A DNA stretch of 64,000 nucleotides, taken from Idiomarina zobellii (GTDB lineage: Bacteria; Pseudomonadota; Gammaproteobacteria; Enterobacterales; Alteromonadaceae). The position numbers and the translations under genes were made by a program. The stretch is taken from the NCBI RefSeq assembly GCF_900100855.1, contig NZ_FNCB01000002.1:248001-312000 (forward strand). The letters run 5' to 3'. The notes below the pieces were generated by a model, which was given only the letters and a program-made list of their open reading frames with translations, ran no database searches and had not been told where the DNA came from. The number at the start of each line of letters is the position of its first letter. Position 1 is the first letter of the stretch. Of this stretch, positions 27,991-37,906 are shown piece by piece.

Positions 27991-29240
27991 TTCTCTGCCT
28001 CACGCCAAAATAAACGAGTATCAAAGCTCATTGCCGCTAACATGGTCAATACCACAGCAGCACCAAAGGCGATAGCCGCAGCGCCTGGGTAAACCGACAT
28101 TACGGTACCGCTTCTTACTAACGCAACCAAAATAGCCACAACAAAAATATCTATCATTGACCAACGGCCAATCCAGTCAGTTACTTTATACAAAACTAAC
28201 CTATGATTCACAGCCTGTGGCGTTTGCCAACGTGCCAACGCCATTAATCCCACCAAAGCGAGTATCTTAGCAACAGGAATAACTAAACTGGCAATAAATA
28301 CAATAGCAGCAATAGGTGCATCGCCGGACTGCCATAGCTCGATAACGCCCCCAATAATGGTCGATGGCTGGGCGGCACCAAAACGTACTGTTTCCATTAT
28401 CGGTAACCAATGAGCAGGAATCAGTAAAAGCGTAGCTGCGACAATTAATGCCAACGTTGCCTGTGGAGAGCGCCACCAGTGTCGGTCAATATCGTCCCCG
28501 CAACACGGACAATCTGACACGCCAAAAGACACTAATCGGTGACACACTTCACACACCTTATAACCTTGTTCGTGTGCGGTGATTCCAGCTTTTGCATTGT
28601 TGAGCGTTTTTGTTTGCTTCCCAACGACCGACCATAAGTTCATCGTATTCACTAAGTAATAGGTCACCAATAAAAACGCAACAAACCCGCAAAACAGCCA
28701 AAAGCCCAACTTTAATTGAACATTAGCAAGCCCAGAAATTTTTATCAGCGAAATTAGCGTCCCCAACAAAAACACATCGACCATAAGCCAGGGTTTAACG
28801 TGCGAACTTAATCGCAAGAAATAACGCGCCAAGGCTGACGCTCTTGCTTTTATGGCGACAAACACAGCGATAAGACTGAACAAATACAGTAAGGGATACA
28901 AAATAACGGTAAGCAAAACAATGACAGCCAATAACTTTTCATGAAAGTACGATAGTTGCCAGGCGGCATCCAGAAGCGTCATTGACTGAGTCAGTCCAGA
29001 GCTATCGTATTGAATAAAGTCTAGAGTTAACGCAAAAATAAGTAAGACAACAGCGGTAACAGAATAAGCCAGTAACTTGTCTGCCCGGTACTCTGATTTG
29101 CCAAGCAGCCTGTAGCCACACCTTGGGCACTCAGCTTTCTGACCTATTTCAACAGCCCCGATGCGGCTAATTAAGTCGCATCGGGGGCAGCCTAAAATAT
29201 CAGGCTCAGTTGGCGTTAGGTTTCTCACTTTCTGACTCAT
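27987..29240 (-). CDS. pqiA: Intermembrane transport protein PqiA
   Basis: Inner-membrane partner of PqiB, 417 residues, with two homologous halves. Each half begins with a zinc-ribbon-like cysteine set (LGCPRCD...CPRCGYR near 17-43 and CEVCHRLV...CPCCGDD near 235-255), followed by four predicted membrane helices. The ATG lies within the antiporter's 3' end (35-base overlap), so translation may be coupled to it. The antiporter probably shares the transcript. Confidence 0.94.
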   Translation of the reverse strand: MSQKVRNLTPTEPDILGCPRCDLISRIGAVEIGQKAECPRCGYRLLGKSEYRADKLLAYSVTAVVLLIFALTLDFIQYDSSGLTQSMTLLDAAWQLSYFHEKLLAVIVLLTVILYPLLYLFSLIAVFVAIKARASALARYFLRLSSHVKPWLMVDVFLLGTLISLIKISGLANVQLKLGFWLFCGFVAFLLVTYYLVNTMNLWSVVGKQTKTLNNAKAGITAHEQGYKVCEVCHRLVSFGVSDCPCCGDDIDRHWWRSPQATLALIVAATLLLIPAHWLPIMETVRFGAAQPSTIIGGVIELWQSGDAPIAAIVFIASLVIPVAKILALVGLMALARWQTPQAVNHRLVLYKVTDWIGRWSMIDIFVVAILVALVRSGTVMSVYPGAAAIAFGAAVVLTMLAAMSFDTRLFWREAEK

Positions 29241-31026
29241 CGCTTTCCGTCGAAATCATCGCTATAACCGTCCAGCCTGGTTGCGGTATTAACTCACGCT
29301 CAGTCGTGAATATATGCAACTTCTCTGCTTCATCAATTGCAAACATTGGTAGCGCTCGTGTGCCGTATTTTTGCTGGTAATCCGCAAAGCTGAAGCTGTC
29401 AGTAATAGGTGTCGACTTAATTTTAGCCCCCTGAAAGTGAAGGCTCGCTAACTTCGAGTAAGTCACACTTTCACCGAATAAGTTCAGGGTCTTACGGTAG
29501 CTTTCCGTCAGCTGGTGACTTGCCCGATAGTCCTGCTCACCGCCATTTAGACCATGCACTTTTCTGGAACCAAACCAGTCTTGATAATACATCGAAACTA
29601 GCGGGTTTAACTGTTTATAAGGCGACATCACCAACAAGCGGCCCAGGCCTGTTAAGTCGATATTATTGGACGCATGCTCAGAAGCTGGATTACCGAAGTA
29701 CACTGGCAGGTTATCCATACGCGCCAGCTTAATATTTTCCCAGTTGGTATCAGCAAGGCGTACATTCACGCCACTTTCCTGCAAGGCTTTACCCACGGCC
29801 CGCGCCATTTGGTTAGCTCCGAATATCAAGAAGCCTTTCGCTGCTGGCTCCAGCAGCCCTAACATTCTCGCCAGCGGTTTAGCCGTTAAGCTCTGCAGAA
29901 CCACCGTAGTCATAATTACAAGAAACACCAACGGCACTACCGCTGCAGCCTCTTCCCAACCGGACTCTTCCATTTTTAATGCGAATAACGCTGAAACAGC
30001 TGCTGCTACAATACCCCGAGGGGCAATCCAGGACAGTAGCACCTTATCTTTAAACCTCAGCTCTGTGCCTATAGCAGACAGCCAAACCGCTAACGGACGC
30101 ACGGCGAACAAGATAATTGCGATAAGAATGACCGCAGGCATACCCAGAGCATCGAATTCAGCAAAGTCGAGACGAGCAGCCAGAATAATAAAGAGCGCAG
30201 AAATAAGGAGTACACTCAGTGTTTCTTTGAACTCCAGTATTTCTTCCATGTTCAGGTTTCGGGTATTTGCCATAACCATACCCATGACAGTCACCGTTAA
30301 CAGACCTGATTCATGCTGAATAGCGTTCGACAACGCAAATACACCCAGCACTATGGTTAATGTCGCAACGTTTTGCAGGTAATGAGGGAACCACCCGCGT
30401 CCAAGCGCCAGTCCCAACAAACGCGCGGCGCCCCAACCTAAAGCAAAGCCAATAGCTACCGTTGTGGCGAACGCTTGCAGCGCATGTAAAAACGCAACGT
30501 CCTGACTGGCAATAATGAATTCATAAACCAGAACTGCGAGCAATGCGCCCAACGGGTCAATAATAATGCCTTCCCAGCGGAGAATGTTCGCAAGCTTATT
30601 TATAGGGCGAATGGAACGTATCATTGGTTGAATAACGGTAGGCCCTGTCACAACAACCAACGCCCCAAACAACGCGGATATTTCCCAGCCGTACCCCATT
30701 ATAAAGTGGGTAAGAACGGCAATAACCAAAAAGGTCACTAACATGCCAACGCTAACCAGGTTGGTCACCATTCGGCCGTGCCCTCTTATTTCCTCAAACT
30801 TTAGCGTTAGACTGCCTTCAAACAGAATGACAGCAACGGCTAAGGACACAAAAGGAAACAACAAATCATCGAATAACGCATCAGGGTCTAGCAACCCTAA
30901 TGTTGGCCCAAGTACCAAGCCGCAGATAAGCAGCGGCAGTATGGCTGGTAGCTTAATACGCCACGCTAACCACTGGCAGCTAATGGACAGCACACCAATT
31001 AACGCTAGCAATGATAATTCCGACAT
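29206..31026 (-). CDS. CPA1-type cation/proton antiporter with TrkA-N domain
   Basis: Inner-membrane monovalent cation/H+ antiporter of 606 residues. About twelve N-terminal helices include the motif VVVTGPTVIQPMI and the WIAPRGIVAAAVSA block of NhaP-type exchangers. Residues after about 390 form a TrkA-N-like Rossmann domain (LIFGANQMARAVGKAL) and a final TrkA-C-like segment, suggesting nucleotide gating. The ion (Na+ or K+) is not decidable by sequence. The 3' end overlaps pqiA by 35 bases. It is divergent from the iron transporter operon. Confidence 0.88.
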   Translation of the reverse strand: MSELSLLALIGVLSISCQWLAWRIKLPAILPLLICGLVLGPTLGLLDPDALFDDLLFPFVSLAVAVILFEGSLTLKFEEIRGHGRMVTNLVSVGMLVTFLVIAVLTHFIMGYGWEISALFGALVVVTGPTVIQPMIRSIRPINKLANILRWEGIIIDPLGALLAVLVYEFIIASQDVAFLHALQAFATTVAIGFALGWGAARLLGLALGRGWFPHYLQNVATLTIVLGVFALSNAIQHESGLLTVTVMGMVMANTRNLNMEEILEFKETLSVLLISALFIILAARLDFAEFDALGMPAVILIAIILFAVRPLAVWLSAIGTELRFKDKVLLSWIAPRGIVAAAVSALFALKMEESGWEEAAAVVPLVFLVIMTTVVLQSLTAKPLARMLGLLEPAAKGFLIFGANQMARAVGKALQESGVNVRLADTNWENIKLARMDNLPVYFGNPASEHASNNIDLTGLGRLLVMSPYKQLNPLVSMYYQDWFGSRKVHGLNGGEQDYRASHQLTESYRKTLNLFGESVTYSKLASLHFQGAKIKSTPITDSFSFADYQQKYGTRALPMFAIDEAEKLHIFTTERELIPQPGWTVIAMISTESDESESEKPNAN

Positions 31027-31117
31027 AAATTCTCCGCATGTAGGCAGTCGTTTGTAGAATAGCAGAAGCTAAGTTATTGACTACCCACAAATTGAAAATT
31101 TGGATGACATTTTCAAA

Positions 31118-31132
31118 TGAGAATGGCTATCA
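31118..31132 (+). promoter_or_regulatory. Fur box upstream of fbpABC
   Basis: TGAGAATGGCTATCA matches the 7-1-7 Fur core TGATAATNATTATCA at most positions and is flanked by AAA and TTATTCAT. It lies at the -35 position of the promoter whose -10 is TATAAT at 31150-31155. Iron-bound Fur would block the iron transporter. Confidence 0.8.
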
Positions 31133-31149
31133 TTATTCATTTACTCTGA

Positions 31150-31155
31150 TATAAT
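31150..31155 (+). promoter_or_regulatory. -10 element of the fbpA promoter
   Basis: Perfect TATAAT 45 bases before the fbpA start. The corresponding -35 region is poor and covered by the Fur box. Confidence 0.6.
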
Positions 31156-31197
31156 CGAGCGAAATTCATCGAACGTTCGTATAGAGGTCAAAAAGAT

Positions 31198-32223
31198 ATG
31201 CGCAAGTTAAATCGCTTATTAACGGTTATTGCTGCGACTTCTGCGACACTGGTGTCATTCACTAGCGCCGCTGCTGAAGTCAATATTTACTCAGCACGTA
31301 AAGAAGCCCTAATCAAACCTGTTTTAGAGCAGTTCACGGAAAAAACCGGTATTGAAGTCAACCTTTTAACAGGTAAAGCCGATGCGTTATTGGCTCGTTT
31401 AGGCTCAGAAGGCGAAAACACCCCCGCTGACTTATTCTTAACCGTTGATGCTGGTGCGTTGTATCGTGCGGTTGAAGCCGATGCATTTCAGCCGCTTAAC
31501 TCAGACGTTGTCAAATCTGCGGTGCCCGAACACTTCCGCTCAAAAGACAACCTTTGGTTTGGTCTAAGCTTACGCGCTCGCCCTATTTTTTACTCACCAG
31601 ATCGAGTTGACCCAGAACAACTTGAGTCTTATCTGAGTCTGGCCGACGAGCAGTGGAACGAACGTATCTGTATTCGTTCATCAAATAACCTGTATAACCA
31701 GTCGCTTGTTGCCGCACTGCTTGACCACCATGGCGCAGAAAAAACCGAAGCCTGGGCTGAGGACTTTGTTTCAAACTTTGCTCGTAAACCGGTAGGCGGC
31801 GACAGAGACCAAATTAAAGGTGTGGCTTACGGCGTTTGTGACGTCGCTATTGCAAACACTTACTACTTTGGCCACATGCTGAACTCAGACGACGCGGACG
31901 AGCGCGAAGCTGCCCAGAAAGTGAAAATTTTCTGGCCGGCTCAAGATGCTCAGGGCACTCACGTTAATGTGTCTGGTATCGGTATTACCAAGCACGCCAA
32001 AAATATTGACGAAGCTCAAAAACTTATCGAGTTTTTAGTCTCTGAGGAATCTCAAAAGTGGTATGCTCAAGCCAATTACGAATACCCCGTACGAGACGGT
32101 GTTGAGTGGAGTGAAACACTTCAACAGTGGGGTGAGTTCAAACAGGACGACATTTCAATGGACGTTCTGGGTGAAAACAACGGTGAAGCCGTACGTTTAA
32201 TGAACCGTGCCGGCTGGCGTTAA
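31198..32223 (+). CDS. fbpA: Fe(3+) ABC transporter periplasmic binding protein
   Basis: Periplasmic ferric-binding protein of the FbpA/AfuA/FutA family, 341 residues. A signal peptide ends near TSAAA, and mature sequence starts EVNIYSARKEALIKPVLEQF. The iron-ligand tyrosine pair is visible in IANTYYFGHML, and the GGDRDQIKGVAYGVCDVAIAN block is typical. The Fur box upstream and the following permease and ATPase genes confirm an iron uptake operon. The symbol is by family; a futA name would be equally fair. Confidence 0.95.
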   Translation: MRKLNRLLTVIAATSATLVSFTSAAAEVNIYSARKEALIKPVLEQFTEKTGIEVNLLTGKADALLARLGSEGENTPADLFLTVDAGALYRAVEADAFQPLNSDVVKSAVPEHFRSKDNLWFGLSLRARPIFYSPDRVDPEQLESYLSLADEQWNERICIRSSNNLYNQSLVAALLDHHGAEKTEAWAEDFVSNFARKPVGGDRDQIKGVAYGVCDVAIANTYYFGHMLNSDDADEREAAQKVKIFWPAQDAQGTHVNVSGIGITKHAKNIDEAQKLIEFLVSEESQKWYAQANYEYPVRDGVEWSETLQQWGEFKQDDISMDVLGENNGEAVRLMNRAGWR

Positions 32224-32244
32224 TTTAAACATGGAGTGTACTGC

Positions 32245-33873
32245 ATGAGCCGTGGCACGCTGTTACTTTTTGCCGTGGCGGTATTAATAGGGCTGCCACT
32301 TATTGTGGTGGCCCTATCCTTATTAAACCCGCAATGGGATATCCTTGCCCACCTTTGGCAAACGGTTATTCCTGAGTACATTAGCCACTCTCTTATTTTA
32401 TTGGTTTGCGTTGGTCTGGGCGTAACCGTGCTGGGAGTGAGTACCGCTTGGTGCATCAGTCAGTACGACTTTCCCGGTTGGCGATATTTAAGCTGGGGCT
32501 TGCTGTTGCCGCTGGCCATGCCCGCGTACATAACCGCTTACACCTACACCGGCTTGCTTGACTACGCTGGACCTGTGCAGCAACTCATTCGCGATCTGTT
32601 CAACGTATCCATTGGCGATTACTGGTTCCCGAATATTCGCAGTTTGGCCGGCGCCGTATTTGTTCTTTGCGTTGTTTTATACCCCTATGTTTATTTAATT
32701 ACCCGTGCCGCCTTTATGCAGCAGTCGACGGCGGCTTTTGAAAGTGCACGAACGCTGGGAGCGGGTTCACTAAAAAGCTTCTGGCGAGTTGCCATGCCAT
32801 TAGCCCGCCCTGCCATTGCCACCGGCGTCACATTAGCATTAATGGAAACACTGGCTGACTACGGCACCATGGAATACTTTGGTGTTACGGTTTTTACCAC
32901 CGGTATTTTCAGAACCTGGTATGGCATTGGCGACGCCCAGGGTGCATTACAGTTATCGGCCCTGCTACTGATATTCGTCATTGTATTAATCATGGTTGAG
33001 CGCTATTCGCGCCGCAGGGCCCGCTTTTACCAACAGCGCTCGTCAAACCGCACACCACAACGACGTCCACTCAAAGGCTGGCGTGCCGGCCTCGCATCGT
33101 TCATCTGCTGGCTACCGGTCGTTTTAGGTTTCCTTATTCCTGCCTCGCAATTACTGTGGTGGTCTGTTGAAAAGTCGGATATTTGGCTTGAGGCGTCTTT
33201 CTGGGTACTAACGGGCAATACGCTTTGGTTAGGCCTCCTGGCCGCCTGTATTACCGTATTACTGGCCTTGTGGTTGGCCTATGGTCGCCGTCGCCACCCG
33301 ACTCGCCCCTTACGCGCTGCAATTACGCTGGCAGGCATGGGATACGCTATTCCGGGAATTGTTATTGCAGTTGGGCTACTGTCGCCGCTGGCCTGGTTAG
33401 ATCACCAGCTTATCGCAGCCAGTAAGTGGCTTTTTGGTATGAACCCAGGGCTGATATTCTCGGGTACCGTTATCGCCTTGCTCTTTGCCTATAGCGTTCG
33501 TTTTCTGTCGGTATCGCTACAAACGGTAAGCTCAGGGCTTGAGCAGATTACCCCGCAAATGGATGACAGTGCCAGAACTTTGGGGGCCAGCGGCCGCCGT
33601 ATTTTATGGAAGGTTCATTTACCGCTGTTAAAAAGCCCGCTACTGGCTGCGTTAATCTTAGTCCTGGTCGATGTTATGAAAGAGCTGCCGGCAACGTTAG
33701 TGCTACGACCTTTTGATTTCAATACACTGGCCGTTCGCGCATTTGAAATGGCTTCTGACGAGCGCTTAGCCGATGCTGGTCCACCGGCACTGATGATAGT
33801 TGCGGTTGGGCTTATTCCGGTTATGATGCTGTCCCGGGCGCTGCGTAATAAATCCATTAAAACAGGAGATTAA
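32245..33873 (+). CDS. fbpB: Fe(3+) ABC transporter permease
   Basis: Two-domain inner-membrane permease of 542 residues with about twelve helices and two EAA loops: ESARTLGAGSLKSFWRVAMPLARPAI in the first half and DSARTLGASGRRILWKVHLPLLKSPL in the second. Such fused permeases are normal in FbpB/SfuB systems. I chose the ATG at 32245 because GGAG lies eight bases upstream; a GTG three codons earlier would overlap that site. It abuts fbpC. Confidence 0.95.
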   Translation: MSRGTLLLFAVAVLIGLPLIVVALSLLNPQWDILAHLWQTVIPEYISHSLILLVCVGLGVTVLGVSTAWCISQYDFPGWRYLSWGLLLPLAMPAYITAYTYTGLLDYAGPVQQLIRDLFNVSIGDYWFPNIRSLAGAVFVLCVVLYPYVYLITRAAFMQQSTAAFESARTLGAGSLKSFWRVAMPLARPAIATGVTLALMETLADYGTMEYFGVTVFTTGIFRTWYGIGDAQGALQLSALLLIFVIVLIMVERYSRRRARFYQQRSSNRTPQRRPLKGWRAGLASFICWLPVVLGFLIPASQLLWWSVEKSDIWLEASFWVLTGNTLWLGLLAACITVLLALWLAYGRRRHPTRPLRAAITLAGMGYAIPGIVIAVGLLSPLAWLDHQLIAASKWLFGMNPGLIFSGTVIALLFAYSVRFLSVSLQTVSSGLEQITPQMDDSARTLGASGRRILWKVHLPLLKSPLLAALILVLVDVMKELPATLVLRPFDFNTLAVRAFEMASDERLADAGPPALMIVAVGLIPVMMLSRALRNKSIKTGD

Positions 33874-34932
33874 ATGAGTACTTTACTGAATCTCGAATCG
33901 GTCAGTATCGAGCTTTCTGGCAACCGTATTGTTGATCAGCTCAGTTTATCTCTTGCGCCCGGCGACATTGGTTGCCTACTAGGTCCTAGTGGTTGTGGGA
34001 AAACCACGTTGCTGCGCGCCATTGCCGGTTTTAATCCAGTATCGTCTGGTAAAATCTCATTACACAATAAGGTTGTTTCGAGCAATTCAATGCAGTTAGC
34101 GACAGAAAAGCGGAATATCGGCATGATGTTTCAGGACTTTTCACTGTTTCCCCACTTAACTGTTGAGCAAAACATTCGCTTTGGTATTGAAGACTGGAGT
34201 CAGTCAGAGCAAGAGCAACGCGTTAAAGAGCTGCTCCTGCGTATTGATCTTAACGGTTATCAGAAGCGGTACCCTCATGAACTTTCAGGTGGACAGCAAC
34301 AACGTATCGCTCTGGCCAGAGCATTAGCACCACGGCCTCAATTAATGCTTCTGGACGAACCATTTTCCAGCCTGGACGCCGAGTTGCGTGAAATTCTGGC
34401 GCACGACGTTCGTCACTTATTAAAAGAAGAGAATATAACGGCGCTGCTGGTCACACACGACCAACAGGAAGCCTTTGCTATGGCTGACAAAGCCGGCGTT
34501 ATGTACTCAGGTCAACTCTTGCAGTGGGAAACCCCGTACGAGTTATATCACGAGCCCACACACGAGCTGGTTGCTGACTTTATTGGCCGCGGTGTTTTGC
34601 TGCAAGGCGAAGTGAAAGAGCACAAACTGCACAGCGCCTTTGGTGTTATCGAGCACGACGACATTAAAAACCACCCGAATATGCAAGTGAACTTCCTGGT
34701 TCGCCCGGACGACATTGTCCTGAATAAAAACAGTGCTATGAAAGCTATTGTCGTTGGTAAAGGCTTTCGCGGTTCCCACTATCTCTACACACTCGAGTTA
34801 TCCGATACCAGCCGTGTGCTTGCCGTAGGTCCTTCACACCAGCCTCTCAACGATGGCGCAACCGTAGGAATAGACGTAGACTTTGACCATTTAGTGGTTT
34901 TTGACGCATCATTGTGTGAGTTACCCGACTAA
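33874..34932 (+). CDS. fbpC: Fe(3+) ABC transporter ATP-binding protein
   Basis: ATPase of the iron transporter, 352 residues: Walker A GPSGCGKTT near residue 37, Q-loop FQDFSLFPHL, signature LSGGQQQRIALARAL, Walker B LMLLDEPFSSLD and switch histidine in LVTHDQQEA. The C-terminal ~110 residues form a TOBE-type regulatory domain. The ATG follows the fbpB stop codon directly, indicating coupling. Confidence 0.96.
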   Translation: MSTLLNLESVSIELSGNRIVDQLSLSLAPGDIGCLLGPSGCGKTTLLRAIAGFNPVSSGKISLHNKVVSSNSMQLATEKRNIGMMFQDFSLFPHLTVEQNIRFGIEDWSQSEQEQRVKELLLRIDLNGYQKRYPHELSGGQQQRIALARALAPRPQLMLLDEPFSSLDAELREILAHDVRHLLKEENITALLVTHDQQEAFAMADKAGVMYSGQLLQWETPYELYHEPTHELVADFIGRGVLLQGEVKEHKLHSAFGVIEHDDIKNHPNMQVNFLVRPDDIVLNKNSAMKAIVVGKGFRGSHYLYTLELSDTSRVLAVGPSHQPLNDGATVGIDVDFDHLVVFDASLCELPD

Positions 34933-34944
34933 AACGAGGCTCAA

Positions 34945-35886
34945 ATGGACTTTCTGATTGATAGCTGGGACTTTTCAACAAGTCCCGCCACCGCCTGCGC
35001 GTCGCCAACGACTCATCAGCCGAATTGCTGGTTTCACTTCCAACGGGACGCTGAGGGGCTTAGCGGTTGGCTAACTCAGGCCGGTATTCCGGAGCCTCTC
35101 ATTGACGCCGTACTGGAAGAAGACACCCGCCCTCGTTTTCAACGCTTACCCGACGGCTTTATTTTGCTGTTACGTGGCGTTAACCTAGCCAGCGGTGAAC
35201 AACCGGAAGATATGTTGAGCCTACGCCTGCTCTATTACAAAGGCGCGCTCTATACCTTTAGAAAACGTCCGTTCAATGCCATTGCGCATTTGCGCGATCA
35301 GCTTAAACATCAATCCGGCCCGGACTCTTTGCACGACTTTATTGTCAGCCTTATTGAGCAAATTAATCTAAAAGTCGAAGACGTGGTGTCAGACGCTGAA
35401 GACGCTATTGAGAAAATTGAAGGGCAAGGCTTCGACGACACTGCATCTTTGCAGGTTCAGCTGACATCACTGCACCGCCGATTATTGCGTTTAAACCGTT
35501 TCATACGCCCGCAATTAGCGGCGTTAGAAAAGCTCACCACAGAAGCCGAGCGCATTATGCCAGGTGAGTTGCATCAATGGCTCATTAACGAGCGCGACAC
35601 CACCCAACGACTGTTCGAGCAAATAGACTTGATGCTTGAGCAGATTTGGATGCAGCGCGAACAAATACAGCAAGCCATCGCCGAAAAAATGAATCGAAAC
35701 ACTTACTGGCTGTCGGTTATTGCCGGTGTTTTCCTGCCATTAAGCTTTCTGACGGGCGTTTTCGGCATTAATATTGGCGGTATGCCAGGGGTAGAAAGTG
35801 AGGATGCTTTCCTCATTTTCTGTGTTGCCCTAGTTGTTATTGCCGTTGTCGAGTTCTTACTACTACGGCGTCTCCGATTTTGGTAA
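34945..35886 (+). CDS. zntB: ZntB-like CorA-family zinc/metal transporter
   Basis: CorA-superfamily inner-membrane metal transporter, 313 residues. A large cytoplasmic N-terminal domain with long helices precedes two C-terminal membrane helices. The pore signature after the first is GVFGINIGG, the GIN form of ZntB rather than the GMN of CorA magnesium channels. It begins 12 bases after fbpC with a GAGG site, so it is likely in the same Fur-controlled transcript, which is an uncommon partner for an iron transporter. Confidence 0.88.
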   Translation: MDFLIDSWDFSTSPATACASPTTHQPNCWFHFQRDAEGLSGWLTQAGIPEPLIDAVLEEDTRPRFQRLPDGFILLLRGVNLASGEQPEDMLSLRLLYYKGALYTFRKRPFNAIAHLRDQLKHQSGPDSLHDFIVSLIEQINLKVEDVVSDAEDAIEKIEGQGFDDTASLQVQLTSLHRRLLRLNRFIRPQLAALEKLTTEAERIMPGELHQWLINERDTTQRLFEQIDLMLEQIWMQREQIQQAIAEKMNRNTYWLSVIAGVFLPLSFLTGVFGINIGGMPGVESEDAFLIFCVALVVIAVVEFLLLRRLRFW

Positions 35887-35988
35887 AAATCTGTAAAAGT
35901 CACCTTAGTTAGACCTAAGTCGAATGGGAAATTGCGGGTAACAGAATAAGCTTGAAAGCATCAGTATTTAAGAAGTAAGGACAGTGCT

Positions 35989-37863
35989 ATGCAAGCTTAT
36001 AAGAAGCTTTATTCTGAAGCCCAGCAAGACCCGGAAGGATTCTGGCTTGAGCAGGCCAGTCGCCTAGACTGGTTTACCCCACCCAAAACCGCAGCCAATG
36101 TTCGAAAAAACGGCATGGCTGACTGGTTTCCGGACGGCAAAGTAAATGTCAGTCATTTAGCGTTAGACGCACAAATTAATGCAGGTCGTGGTGACCAGGT
36201 AGCACTGTATTACGACTCTCCCGTTACCAATACACAAAACCATTACACCTATAGCCAGCTTAGGGAAGAAGTGGCGGCTTTTGCCGGCGCCTTAAAGGCT
36301 CAGGGGGTTAACGTTGGTGACCGGGTGGTTATTTATTTACCAATGATTCCACAAGCTGCCATTGCCATGCTGGCCTGTGCCCGCATTGGTGCTATTCACT
36401 CTGTTGTGTTTGGCGGCTTTGCTGCGCATGAGTTGGCGGTTCGAATCGACGATGCTAAACCCAAGGCCATTGTCACCGCTTCTTGCGGTGTCGAGGTTAA
36501 CAAAGTTCTTGAGTACAAGCCCATTGTCGATAAAGCCATAGAGGAAGCAACACACAAGCCCAGCTCAGTCATTGTTCACCAAAGACCGGAATGCACAGCC
36601 GAGCTGAACAATGACGGTGATATCGACTGGAAAGATGCCGTCGAAAAAGCGACACCCGCAGAGCCCGTTGCCGTACCTTCAACACACCCGCTGTACATTC
36701 TCTACACCTCAGGAACCACCGGTAAACCGAAAGGGGTGGTGCGCGACCACGGCGGTTACGCAACCGCTTTAAATTTCTCAATGAGCTATGTGTATGGCTT
36801 AAAACCCGGGGACACCTTTTTTACCGCCTCAGATGTCGGCTGGGTTGTCGGGCACTCGTACATTGTCTACGGTCCATTAATTTTTGGGTGCAGCACCGTT
36901 CTGTATGAAGGCAAGCCCGTTAACACGCCAGACGCGGGGGCGTTTTGGCGTATTATCGAGCAGTATAAAGCTAAAGCGGTATTCTCAGCACCAACCGCGT
37001 TCCGGGCTATTAAAAAAGAAGACCCCGACGGCAAGTTTTTGGAAAAGTACGATATTAGCTCATTAGAGCGAATTTATATGGCAGGCGAGCGTCTTGACCC
37101 GGCCACCTATGAGTGGACCACTGAGTTGACCGACAAACCGGTTTACGATCACTGGTGGCAAACCGAAAGCGGCTGGCCAATGTGTGCCAACCCGGTCGGC
37201 ATTGAGGCGGCTAAAGTTAAACCCGGTTCATCAACATTTCCGGTACCCGGTTATGAAATATCGGTGCTCGACCCTCTGGGCAAGTCGGTCGACAACGGCG
37301 AGGAAGGTGCCATTTGTGTCAGGTTACCCCTGCCCCCTGGTTGCCTGACAACCGTCTGGGAAGACGAGGAGCGTTTGCACAACAGTTACCTGAAAGCCTT
37401 CCCGGGGTACTATTGCAGCGGCGACGGTGGCTACATCGACAAAGACGGCTATGTCTTCATTATGGGACGTACGGATGATGTTATTAATGTCGCCGGTCAC
37501 CGACTTTCAACAGGCGAAATGGAAGAAATACTGGCCAGTCATCCCGCAGTGGCCGAATGTGCTGTTGTTGGACAGCCGGACGATCTTAAAGGTGAGTTAC
37601 CCATCGGTTTTGTTATATTGAAAAACGCTGTCGATATTACTCAAGAGCAATTACAGGACGAGCTCATACAGCTCGTTCGCAGCAAAATTGGCGCCATTGC
37701 CTGTCTGAAAACCTTACACATTGTTCCGCGTTTACCCAAAACACGCTCGGGAAAAATTCTGCGCCGGATTATTCGACAGTTAGTACAAGGCAACGAGGTG
37801 TCTGTACCATCAACCATTGATGACCCAACAAGTATTGATGCTTTAAAACAAACACTGAGTTAA
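35989..37863 (+). CDS. prpE: Propionyl-CoA synthetase (AMP-forming)
   Basis: Acyl-CoA ligase of the acetyl/propionyl-CoA synthetase family, 624 residues, activating propionate (or acetate) through an acyl-adenylate. Motifs: the P-loop TSGTTGKPKG (near 243), DHWWQTESGWP, the YCSGDGGYIDKDGYVFIMGRTDDVINVAGHR hinge region, and the C-terminal catalytic lysine in PKTRSGKILRR. The HPLYILYTSGTTG and VRDHGGYA forms resemble PrpE more than Acs. No prp methylcitrate genes are adjacent, so propionate preference is an inference. Confidence 0.88.
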   Translation: MQAYKKLYSEAQQDPEGFWLEQASRLDWFTPPKTAANVRKNGMADWFPDGKVNVSHLALDAQINAGRGDQVALYYDSPVTNTQNHYTYSQLREEVAAFAGALKAQGVNVGDRVVIYLPMIPQAAIAMLACARIGAIHSVVFGGFAAHELAVRIDDAKPKAIVTASCGVEVNKVLEYKPIVDKAIEEATHKPSSVIVHQRPECTAELNNDGDIDWKDAVEKATPAEPVAVPSTHPLYILYTSGTTGKPKGVVRDHGGYATALNFSMSYVYGLKPGDTFFTASDVGWVVGHSYIVYGPLIFGCSTVLYEGKPVNTPDAGAFWRIIEQYKAKAVFSAPTAFRAIKKEDPDGKFLEKYDISSLERIYMAGERLDPATYEWTTELTDKPVYDHWWQTESGWPMCANPVGIEAAKVKPGSSTFPVPGYEISVLDPLGKSVDNGEEGAICVRLPLPPGCLTTVWEDEERLHNSYLKAFPGYYCSGDGGYIDKDGYVFIMGRTDDVINVAGHRLSTGEMEEILASHPAVAECAVVGQPDDLKGELPIGFVILKNAVDITQEQLQDELIQLVRSKIGAIACLKTLHIVPRLPKTRSGKILRRIIRQLVQGNEVSVPSTIDDPTSIDALKQTLS

Positions 37864-37906
37864 ACTAGCGCCCATTGTTTATTCAGTGGGTAAAGCGTGA
37901 GTTTTT

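Noticed and set aside
29666..30319. Plus-strand frame of 217 codons antisense to the antiporter
   Set aside because: Serine/threonine/alanine-rich shadow of a membrane-protein gene; no start signal or domain.
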